Shown: positions 10,165 through 22,300 of the stretch, one piece after another
Position numbering within the stretch: position 1 is the first letter of the stretch
Layout of the letters: each line of letters opens with the position of its first letter
Source of the DNA: Leptasterias polaris
Taxonomy: Eukaryota; Echinodermata; Asteroidea; Forcipulatida; Asteriidae
DNA length: 64,000 bases
Direction: 5' to 3'
NCBI GenBank assembly: GCA_037783415.1
Contig: JAZGTN010000015.1
Span: 1,798,001-1,862,000 of the forward strand
Made by a program: the position numbers and the translations under genes
Notes under the pieces: model-generated
The model's input: only the letters and a program-made list of their open reading frames with translations
Told to the model about the DNA's origin: nothing
The model's database searches: none

Positions 10165-10253
10165 CGTTTACCACAAGTACTACATGCCTCTTTGGTCGCG
10201 CGCTACCGACCGATGGTGATTCCGAACCGAATAGTTGCAGAAATCTCGTCAAA

Positions 10254-10385
10254 ATGCCGCTTGAATTTGAGATAGCTCCCGGTCGTATGATTGGAGGGAA
10301 TCATCCATGCTTCGTTATTGCAGAGATTGGTCAAAATCATCAGGGAGACGTCAAAATAGCAAAGCAAATGATTAAAATAGCCAAG
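10254..10385 (+). CDS. NANS: NANS exon 1 (residues 1-44)
   Basis: Starts at the ATG in CAAAATGC and encodes MPLEFEIAPG onward through AEIGQNHQGD to KIAK, ending AAG|GTAAAC in phase 0. It contains the first barrel strand and the conserved E-I-G-Q-N-H segment. No other ATG lies in frame upstream within the likely 5' UTR. Confidence 0.95.
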
Positions 10386-13300
10386 GTAAACCATTTGTAG
10401 TGAAATTCCATTAACAGCTGTTTCTTTCCCCTTTTGTGTAACTGTACTTGGAATGTCAACTGTGAATAATCACAATGAACTCTCTTAGCTAGGAAGAGCC
10501 CAAAAACCCCAAGTGTTATATAAGGTATTTAGTTAACTTCTTTTGTGTATGCATAGAGCATACCCTAATCCCTTATTTGTTGTACATAGGCATATAAAAA
10601 CCCATGGAGGCAAAGACTCACACACTCTTCTCCAGCTTTCAAAAGAGACAAGTTAGCTCCTCATGTTAGCTAGTTGTAATTTATTTAGGGTTAGTATTTA
10701 GATGGTCGTCCAAAGGCTGGTTGGGAACTGAATTGGCAGTAAATCACCCTAGACAGCAACCTTCAGGCTTGAGGACACCATAATCATAGTCTTTAGGTAT
10801 TTCCTCTAGGCATAATTACTATAGATAAGTTTGTAAATAAATTAAACTACATTATTTGACTGGAGTGTTAAACTACATTATTTGGCTGGAGTGTAACGGA
10901 CGCAGCCGATTTCACGAAACTTTACGCAACTGCGGAAGTCCACTTGCGCAACGTTTAGTGCGTAAGTTGCGCCACAAAGTTATGATCGGTTTCACGAAAG
11001 TTACGCCACATCTGAAAGTGGCGCAAGTCTGAAAGTCAGAATTTATAGCGCAAGTTGATAAACTGCCAACAGCACAACGTGTTTTACCCGGGGAGGCTAC
11101 ACTATCCTTAATAAACGACGTTATTTCAGTGCTTACCGAAAGATTGGCATTATTTCTTTTCTGTAGCTGACTCAAAACAAACTTAACACGTTCGTCAGCC
11201 GAAATAAGTAATTTTTACGATTAAAAACAAACAAGTTTATTACTTGTTATTGTTCAAAAACCAGCTGGAAATAAATTCAACGCCTTTCACCAATTTAATC
11301 AAGCATTGTTTTAAAAATACATGGCGACATCAACTTAATTTAGCAGTCAGATAATTAAATGTAATGGGAGTTCAAAATAAACGAAGTCAGTGGTCCAACT
11401 TGAGCCATCTAATCACGACATACCAAACCTCCGCCGCCGTACGTAGACACTGTACTGTACAAACATGTTGTTGTGTAAAAAGATCGCGATTTAAAATGGC
11501 CGCTCCGTTGCATTTTTTTTCTGTGGTTTCACAGGCAACAGTCGTTGAAAAAGTTGATTTTAGCCTCGTCCGCGGTGTTTGTTATTTATTTAAGTCATTA
11601 AAATGTTGCGCAGCTAAGGCAAGTTTCGTGAAATGCAACTTAAGGAAATGGCGCAGCTGCGCAACATTTACATGGCGTAACTTTAAGACATGGCGCAAGT
11701 TACGCACTACTTTCGTGAAATCGGCTGCAGCGTAACATCGTCAACAGGAGGCCAGTTAGTCACCCAAGACGCACTAAAGTATTCACCCTATACATTCATT
11801 CATTTGTATGACTTCGTCGGTGTCATGATCATGATGACAGACATTATGATGAGTAAACAATAGGTAAATAAAGACTGTCTCTGTCTGTAGTATTTACATC
11901 CATGGTCGCACCTTAAAGATTATACCCCCTTTCTGCAAAAATAATTTCGTCCATATGTAGTCTGTCTCTGGCACACTGGAGGTCGCCCTTTTACTGTTTT
12001 CTTTTTCTATTATTAGCGTGAGTATTTACCAGCACGTCGTCAATTTATCATACAACAGGGTGCCGGTCATCATTTGTCCATAGGTATTTTTGAAAGACAT
12101 CAAGATGTCTTTACAACAGCACTTGTCCCATTTTGTGAGCACAATATCAGATATGATATTACTGTCGGCTGACCGAATGCAGAAATATTTTATATCTGGA
12201 TATTTTTTGTTATTTGTCCCGTTTACAACCCCAGTTATTTTATTGGGGTAAAATGAGCCAATTTGTAACAACTTAATAACCTATCACGGTAGGGGTAAAA
12301 TGGGATTGGGACGCATTTAATTGTTTGAAACAAAACTGTAAACGGATTTATTTTTAAAATGCTCAAAGGTGTAAATTATTGTTGAATAATATAATTTTGT
12401 TTAAAAACAGGTTTTTTAAAACCTAGTTTTCACACTATAAAAACTCCTGACAGTTATATTGTAGTAGTATTACTACTAGTAATGGTCAGTTATATTGTAG
12501 TAGTATTACTACTAGTAATGGTCAGTTATATTGTAGTAGTATTACTACTAGTAATGGTCATGCAATTGTTGTCATTTGCCCCAATTTGACCCACATTAAT
12601 TTCCAATATCCCACTTAAATATTTCTTTCACCCGTCATTACAGTGCATGCATCCCATCGTGACTCAAAGGGAGGGATGCACGAAAAAGTAAAGTTTTAGT
12701 ATCTAAAAACCCTTGAAATTTCATTAAAATGCTACAATCTAAACCTTCAGTAGTAGAAAGCCCACATGACAGATTAGGGTTAAATAAAAATTTTATTATC
12801 TAAAAACTAACTATCTGTCCCATCTTACCTCAGTATTTAAACAAAAAACGTGGCAAATGTTCAAAATTATGGTTTACGGGCCGGGGGAATTCCATGTCAA
12901 CTCAACACTCGCACATGGATTGTAAGTTGGAACAATATTTGGTGTTGACTTACAAAAAAATTTAACTTTTCGGAGCTTGTGGTTAGTCTTTGATATATAA
13001 AGAAAAATCTCAAAACTTATAAAAGTATACACGGAGAACCTAAAAACAAAATTTTCATTGTTTTAAAGGTCTTTAAATGGTCTCCATTTCATAAAATTAA
13101 ACCAAAGTCAAAGCATGAAGCACAACGAAAACCTTTCTTGTGTTTTTCTTTTCCTGATGTCTATGAGAAAACGCATTGTCAGTGAATGCTCCTACAGAAT
13201 TTGTAATAACAACAAAAATAAAACAATAAAACTATACTTTAAAAGAATGCAAACAAATAAATCAGTCAGTGAGTGAAAAGTTCAGTTCAGTTCAGTTTAT

Positions 13301-16300
13301 TTTTTCAGAGTATCTGTATCATATAGACAATCAGAATGGGAAATTAAAAGGTGTAGATAATTTAGACATGACATGGCACCAACAGAAAAGTCAATGCAAG
13401 ACCAGAAGACTTTGCATAACAAAAACAAAACAAAACTTGACAAGGAAGGACAAAAGGAGACAAGGACAAGGCAAGAACAAAGCAAAACACAAGTTGACAA
13501 TAATAAAATCATGTAATAAAACTATCTCATCATGGAAAAACATCCACCTTCAAAGGGACAACACATTCTGCAAAATTACTTCAGGGATGATATAGGTTTT
13601 CTCGGTCAATTTCGGCAAATGAGCAGCCGATTTCATTTTTGTGCGTTCGAATTAAAGCTATTTTGCCTCTCCAGTTGTTACTGCGTTTCAAATTCAGAAT
13701 TCGGGCATTCAATTTCATATTGAGGCATTCAAATTCCTTTTGCACTGTGTTCAATTTAGCATATCGTCATTCTTTTTCGTGACGCACAATCATCATTCAA
13801 TTTAGCAAAGCTGGTTCGATTGGAGATTTTACTGGTTTAATTTTTTTCAATTTCGTAAAGAGGCAATCAATTTCGCTAAATGAGAATGCAAATAAGTACG
13901 ACTAAAGAAATACGAATAAACAGATAATCTGTAGTAGGCAACTGTTTCGTATCTTCACTTTAATTCAGGCAAACCTTGTTTTCTTTATTTATGGTTCCAG
14001 TAGACTTTACATTGGGCCCATGATGTTTTTTCGTCTTTGTTTTCTCATATATTCTTTTTGGGGGGATCTTTATTGGTTAACTGTATGACCTAATTTTGTA
14101 TTGTGTTTGAATGGGGTGTTTCTTTATGTTTTTCCTGGTTTTTTGTTGTTTATGTTGTTTCTTCCTCAACCATCAATCTGTTGGCGTGCCAGACATCTTG
14201 GCGTATATGTTTAGGTATGGTTGTACCACAAGCTGCAACTTCTTGAAATGTGCGTGTAAAACTGTAGCAAAAGCTCGTCTTCGAAGTACAAAGTGACTCA
14301 AGTGCAAATAAGTGAACCGTATAATTATGCCTTATTAACAAAGCGTTTTTTAGATTGCACAAATTACAGAAATGACTGCCCAAAAATGAATTTGAATGAC
14401 CAAACACACGCCTCAAAAAGCTCCTGTGAATTTGAATGCTGCTATGATGAATCGATCGAATGATTATTTTGTTAAATCGAATGACGCAACAGTACATTTG
14501 ACTAGTCATAAAACGAAATCGAATGACCCTTTTTAGTAGCATTCGATTTCGCGCGAAATAGAATAGCGTGGTGGTTAAATTGGCTGCTCATTTGCCGAAA
14601 TTGACCGAGAAAACCTATATTATACAGTAATTCTTTACAGTACCTCACTTTTAACAACCTGACAAATCTCAATGCAACACATGAAATCAAGTCTTATAAA
14701 ATAATGTCCCTTTGATACAATTATCATACTTAGTGGAGGTGTAACCCCCCCCCCCCCCCCCAAATGGATCACTTGAATAAAGTAAATCAAACTTAACACT
14801 GGGGAAACAAATAAGAAACCACTAAAAACAACAGTGCCAAAGTAAGTCATAGATTAAAATCAAAATGGCTTTAAAACCTGTGTAAATGAAACAAAAAGAA
14901 ATACAATTAATCAAAATACAGTTTTCAATCACATTTAAGAAGAAAAACATAGTCTTAAAAAATCGAATCCAAACAAGTTCATAACAAAAGATATTTCCAA
15001 ATCAGATTTTCTAAAAATACAACTTTAGGAATGAAAATCCAAAGAAAGTAATGAGTATTAGGCCTATGATTGTCAAAATAAATAACAATACAAAGTTTAA
15101 GCTTACCGAGTATGAATTTATTGACGCAGGCAAAACATAAAGGGTCTGTATATACCTTTGGTAATGACTCTGAAAAATAATGGCAATAAAAACTTACTTG
15201 GTAAGAAGTACAGCAGCTTTGAGTAGTATAATGAATTTTGTGAAACCCTTTAACTTCAAAATACTACGGTTATGGAAAAATGTCACTTTTTATTACTCAA
15301 CATTTGAATCTGATAAGCGTAATTGCCATAACACCTGTGTGGAAAATATTCGCTCCGGATTTTTGGTAATATCTCAAAAATGCGACCACCCTTTGAAGTG
15401 AAATTTTCACAGGTAAATTTTATTGTATAATACCTACATTTATAGGATTAACACAATCGGTAGGCTCCAATTACCAAACGTATACAGCACCTTTAAAACA
15501 ATGCATGAAGAACCCAGACATACAATTTAAGAAAATTAAATAGGTGATGGTGGAATAACACATAAATGTGGAGTATTTGCATTACGCTGCCAGGCTGCTT
15601 CTGAAGTAAATGTACAGGGGTGACTAACCACACAATACAAGGAGCAAGAGGGTTGTTTAGTACAAAATATTCTGAAGAATTTAACTTCTACCAGGGTGCT
15701 ATAAGAGCTTAAGGTGGAAATATAAACAGTGGAAGAAGGGTAATTAACTCCATCATAAACAGTGGGTCTTTCTACAGAACAATAGTCTTTCTACACCTGT
15801 CACAGAGGATTTAAATTTTTTTGAATCGTGACAATTTCAATTGTTACTAATGTAAAATTTACCAAGAAATAAACCATGAGGGAAACTGAATTGGTAAATT
15901 TAATTCCCTTTTGGGGTAATTAAAAAAAATTACTCACATGGGGTTCTGACATTTGACCTCTGGATTAATTATCATGATGTTGACACTATACCAGCTTTGA
16001 GTCTCGTTGTCTGACCTGTTCTATCAAAGCATGACTCTTCAAAATGATCAGAGCAGATAATTCTTTTCTTTGATGGGCTCCAATTGTCCCGCTTCATGCT
16101 GATCCCCCATTTCTTTAAGATACTAGGTTGACTGATTGGAAAGCTGAAACAAATGGAAAGAAACAGGGTTTTTTTCTTTTCTATTTTTGTTCAATTAACA
16201 ATATAAGAACAAGAGTAACTAGAGATTTAGAGTTTGTAAAACAAACTCTAGGTGTTCGGGTTCTCGCTGGGCTCAGTGCTGTTTTAATGCGTTAGCTACA

Positions 16301-19300
16301 TCATTGAATCGCTGAAAACATTGTTGATAGCTTGTAAATTTTAAAGAAAGTAAAGTATAAATCTTCTTACACAGGAAATAAAAGCTACTCAAGATATGAA
16401 ATTTTATAAATAACAAACTTTTGTTTAGCCAGATTTGAAAACTGATGACATCATTATGAAGTTACAAATGTTTTTATCGAGACCTAGATATTTAAATATG
16501 TGCCAAGTGAAAAACAAAGATTAACTTACAACAAAAAAATCAGCGAAAGAGTACATTATTTAAATTATTTGAAAGAGCAAAAGGTCCATTGTCATTTCAT
16601 AGTCATACAGCAGAGGAACATTTTCCCCTTCCCCTTCCCCTTCATCTTGGCTGCAGATGTTGAAACAATCCTTTGAATGACCCACACGTTCAACTATTAT
16701 ATACATGTATGCCATTCACTGAAGTTTATTTATTTGTCAATGGATATCGATTCTTTTTTGATTAAAAAACCACATTATATGATATTTATGTTGATATTGT
16801 TAAGTTACAATTCTGAAACTTTTTACAGTGAGTTGGATACTCATTAAGTATCGGTGCATGAATCATTAATTGTTCAAAACATATGCACTGATGAAGATGT
16901 CATTAAAATTAGTCAAGTATTATGAGCTATCGGTTGCATGTTTTAAATTAGCTCGTTTGATTTTTAGACATTGATTTTCCTACAGAACGGTTTGGTTAAA
17001 TTTAGAATATTAAAATGAAAGACACTTGTTTAGGATAATTATGCAAGACAAAGGCAAAGCATGAGGACGGCAAGTCTAAGCATCTCGTGAATTTATACTA
17101 ATAACATAATGAGTTAAGTACTATTTTTAGGAAAACCTCCATCGAAGGGTCTTTAAATATGCATGTCATAATACAAAGTTGACGAAAAACATTTATTACT
17201 ATATTAGTCGAACCATTCTCTGACTATAGTGACACAGCCAACAACCATAGCAATCCCCCATTGCCTAATTCTACCTCTGCGACGATCATACTTAATGCTT
17301 CTTAGTTTTAAAAACATCTCACCAACGTCACAACTTGATGATACAGGATAAACTTTATAACATAATTGTGCATTAAATAAAAGACTCATTTTGAAAAGCA
17401 ATGATGTTCATACGAAACGTACCGTTTCTAGTCACCGTGCAGCGACGATAAAGACTACCGTGTGCGAGGGTCTGAAACACCCTACACAAACCGATGACGC
17501 GTCCCTTCTTCTCGGTGTATGATCAAAACATAACCATTGTTCGTCTTTTCCTGCTTGCATTTTCCCACATAATTAAATACCATACGAATCACTGAAGCAG
17601 GTGGTCATCTCAGTGAAACTTCGTCTTCAATTCCATATTGATAATAAAGCCATGAGAAGGGCAAGTAGTGGAACAATTAGACGTCGAATCTTAGCGGAAA
17701 TCATGTTAATGCTAGTACGTAGTAGTAGGTACGCCATTGATAAGATTGCACTACGTTGTAAGTAAAACATGAATGGAAACTCTCGTTACGCCCACATGGC
17801 ACGTTGGTCTGTAACAAGTGCCTTGACTGGCTAGCTAGCTACCCACCGTTGCCAGTCGCGAGGGGGTATGTCATTCTGCGTTAGGCAATGGATTAAGATT
17901 AAAGGCCAATTTCTCTAATAGATCTATGAAAAACTTGATTTGTTCCAGTGTATAAAACAATAAGTATTCAGTACCCTTTCTTTTCAAGAAAAAACAACGA
18001 ATTTATCTTTCTTAGTTTGCGAGTTCTGCATGGTTGTTAAACCAAAGACTCAAAATTTGATTAAATTATTTACATTTAATTACCCAATAATTCATTGGGT
18101 GACGTCATTATGTTGTCGAAATTTCTGTTTTATCTAATCATCAGGTGTAATATTGTTGCCAAGTTTCATGACCGTGCGAGTTTGGGAAAGATGTCAAAGT
18201 CTGTGGACAACGATGCGTGTATTTTTGAGGTGGGCGAACAAACTCAAAAATCCACTAGAGATTTAGAGTTTGTAAAACAAACTCTAGGTGTTCGGGTTCT
18301 CGCTGGGCTCAGTGCTGTTTTAATGCGTTAGCTATATCATTGAATCGCTATATCATTGAATCGCTGAAAACATTGTTGATAGCTTTTGAAATTTCAAGAA
18401 AAGTAAAGTGTAAATCTTCGTTGATTGAACGTTAGTTTACACAGGAAATTAATGCACCTCACAATATGATTTTTAAAAAATAATAATCTTTTGTTAAAGC
18501 CAAATTAACGAAGCCAACCCTATTTTGGTTGCTAAAAAGAATGATCCTTATCCTTATCCTTATCCTAAATTTGAAAACTGATGACGTCATTATGACGTTT
18601 GATAAGTTCTTATCGAGACATTGGTATTTAATTATGTGCTTTAAATTGTAAGTGAAAAACGAGGGTGAACATACTAAACGTATTGTCAGCAAAAGAGTAC
18701 ATTATTTAATTTATTTAAAAGGCCAGAGGGTCAATATTGTCCTTTCATACAGAGCAACATAAATATTTCGAATTTCCTTTCGTTTTGGTTGCATATCTTA
18801 AAACGAGCCTTTAAATTACTCACAAGTACAACTATCATGTATGCCACTCACTGAAGTTCAATTATTTTTCAATGGATATTGATTCTTTATTGATTAATAA
18901 ATTCGACTATGCAAATCATGTTTACATTATTAAGTTACAATTCTTAGAGGTTTTAACAGGTTTTCAAATACTGTGATTTGGCTTCTCAATATGTATCGGT
19001 GCATGATACTTTGATTGTTCAATACATATGCACTGATGATGATGTCGTTAAAATAAGTAGAGCATAGTATGAGCTATGGTTGCATTTTAAAAAATAGCTT
19101 GCTTGATTTTTAGACATTAGTCTTCATACAGAACGGTTTGTTAAATTTATAATATTGAAAGAAATGCACTTGTTTTAAATAATTATGCAAGATAAAGGCA
19201 AGTCATGAAGACGGCAGTTTTAGCTACTCGTGAATTTTAACTAATTAAATATTTTTAACGAGTTAATAACTATTTCTACCTGTATGGTGCATCATACTCA

Positions 19301-22300
19301 GTGTGTAGTTTGTTACGCACCTCAAAACAGTAATAACACCAAAGTTCAACTTAAAGGCACTGAACACGTTTGGTAATTGTCAAAGACCAGTATTCTCACT
19401 TGGTGTATCCCAACATAATGCATAAAAATATAACAAGCCTGTGAAAATTTGGACTCAATTGGTCATTGAAGTTGCAAGAAAATGATGAAAGAAAAAACAC
19501 CCTTGTTGTACAAATTAGTGTGCTTTCAGATAGGAATAAAAGGCTTCTGGCCAGAAGTCTTTTATTATTTTAGTGAGAAATTACGTCTTTCTCAAAAACT
19601 ACGTTACTTCGGAGGGAGTCGTTTCTCACAATGTTTTATACTATCAACAGCTCTCCGTTGCTCGTTACCAAGTAAGTTTTTATGCTAATATACATTTTGA
19701 GTAATTACCAAACGTGTACAGTGCCTTTAATGAAATAGCTCACGCATTGACACAGCACTGACCCCAGCGATACACGAACACCTAGTGTCTGTTGTCAAAA
19801 AAAAGTTAAGTCTAGTTTGGTTTATTTTCTCATACAATGTATACACTACACATACGCATTTGCATTTGCATTGCATTCATTGACAAAGTGTGTGTTAAAA
19901 GTTATAGGTCATTAATTGTCGCATGACTGCTTGCACTGGTTTATTGACTGATACAATTTAAACGCTACATAAAACTTTTGAGTCTATGCACTTTATTGTA
20001 CATTTAACCAGTACATACATTTGTACATTTGATAGTTTCACAGTACATTGACAATATGTGTCCTGAAAGTAAAAATCCATACCTTGTTGCAGAACTGCTT
20101 GCAATGGTTTATTGTATAATACATAATGACATGAATATAATTAGCAAATCTTGAGACCACCATATCTCGAACGGTTTAAGTCCGATCAACTGTTTTCGAT
20201 TGTGTACTTGTGGATACTGTAGATGTGTTTGTTAGGCTAAACGTTGTGCGACGTCATCATGACGTCACCAGTGCCCAACGTAAAGTCAATACATTTCGCT
20301 CACCACAATTCTTGTTTTATGGCCCGTGTGGTAAAAAAAACACCTCCATAAGACTGTATGGCGCGGTATGCTACTTTATGTGTTCTCTTATGTTATAATG
20401 TAAGGAATTATGAAGTCACCACCTGTAATAGAGCACCCTCTATCAATCGTCTATTTTTCAAGTGTCAAACAAAATAAGTTTAATTTTGAAATCTACAGAA
20501 TATGCTTGATCGAGTCAGAAGTTGTTTCCCATCCCATCTTGGAATACTGTGAGCTACGGTACTCATGTTTCAAGCTCGAAAACATGTTGCATCAATTTTT
20601 GATTTCACGTACTAACACAAAACGTTTTACTTTATTGCTTATTAATTTAGGACGAAAAGCAGTCATAAGTACCATATATATGAAGTTCAAAGCAACAAGT
20701 CTCCACTGTTAGAAAACTAGTGACGTTTTGAAGGAAAGCGGGATTTTATAAAAGCCTTCAACATTAAATGCCGTTTTCTACAATTGTTACTTTTTACTGT
20801 CTACGTGTGTGTGTGTCAGTTCGTGAAATCGGTGGATGACGATTTGATAGCTTCACAGTTACCTTGACAAAGTGTCTCGATTTATCGCATGGCTGCTTGC
20901 AATGGTTTATTGTCTGACACAATGTACGTACTAAATTAAACTTCGGAGTCTAGACACTATTGTGTAAATTTAACCAGTACATTGTACATTTTGATAGCTT
21001 CACAGTTACATTGACAATGTGTCTCGAAAGTAAACATGCATGAATTGTCGCATGACTGCTTGCAGTGGTTTTCAAGAAATAACAACGAATTTATCGTTCT
21101 TAGTTTGTGAGTTCCAAAAACTCAAAATTTGATTAAAAAATTAATATCATTAATTTACCCGATAAATCATTGGATGACGTCATTATGTTGTCAAAACTTC
21201 TGTTTCATCTATTTATCAGGTGTAACACTGTTGCCAAGTTTCATGACCGTACGAGCTTGGGAAGGATGTCAAAGTCTGCGGACAACGATTTGTGTGTATT
21301 TTTGAGATGGAACAAACTCAAAAATTCACTAGAGATTTAGAGTTTGTAAAACAAACTCTAGGTGTTCGGGTTCCCGCTGGGCTCAGTGCTGTTTTAATGC
21401 GTTAGCTATATCATTGAATCGCTGAAAACATTGTTGATAGCTTTTGAAATTTCAAGGAAAGTAAAGTGTAAATCTTCTTTAATTGTATGTTAGACGATGA
21501 TGTCGTTAAAATAAGTCGAGCATAGTATGAGCTATTGGTTGCATTTTTTTAAATAGCTTGCTTGATTTTTAGACATTAGTCTTCATACAGAACGGTTTGT
21601 TAAATTTATAATATTGAAAGAAAAGATACTTGTTTTAAATAATTATGCAAGATAAAGGCACGTCATGAAGACGGCAAGTTTAAGCCTCTCGTGAATTTTA
21701 ACTAATAAAATATTTTTAACGAGTTAATAACTATTTCTACCTGTATGGTGCATCATACTCAGTGTGTAGTTTGTTACGCACCTCAAAACAGTAATAACAC
21801 CAAAGTTCAACTTAATGAAATAGCTCACACATTGACACAGCACTGACCCCAGCGATACCCGAATACCTAGTGTTTGTTGTCACAAACACGTTAAGCCTAG
21901 TTTGGTTTATTTTGAAGCATTTTGAGCCTCTCGTGTATTTAAGGGCCCCTGCCCAAACCATCACTGTGTATACTGACCACAATCCACTGGTTTTCATCCA
22001 AAAGATGAAAAACCAAAATCAGAGATTACTCAGATGGAGTTTAAGTCTCCACGAGTTTGACATTGAAGTAGTTAATGTTAAGGGCAAAGATAACATGATT
22101 GCTGATGCCTTATCACGACGCATTTAAAACGATTATTTTCAAATTCCACTCTAAGTGAATTTAGATAAGTATTTTCTTACCAAGTTTGTAGTTATAATAC
22201 AGTAATTTTGGGGGCTTGATAATTTATCAAATTAAAAATAAAATTTTGAAAGTTAAAAAATAAAATAAATAAATAAATACTTTCCTGCAAGGGGGGAAGA

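Noticed and set aside
14150..14542. 130-codon minus-strand frame inside the 13591-14619 element
   Set aside because: No transposase motif, and composition follows the element's short internal repeats.
16229..16260. Helitron 3' end (hairpin followed by a short terminal motif)
   Set aside because: The sequence after the hairpin is AGGTGTTCGGG, not CTRR, and inverted copies of the same end exist, which Helitrons lack.
18095..18331. Conserved 78-codon frame in module P that runs through the hairpin
   Set aside because: Its relatives in the P' copies are frameshifted or stopped, and it begins on the TGACGTCA site; conservation is explained by recent duplication.
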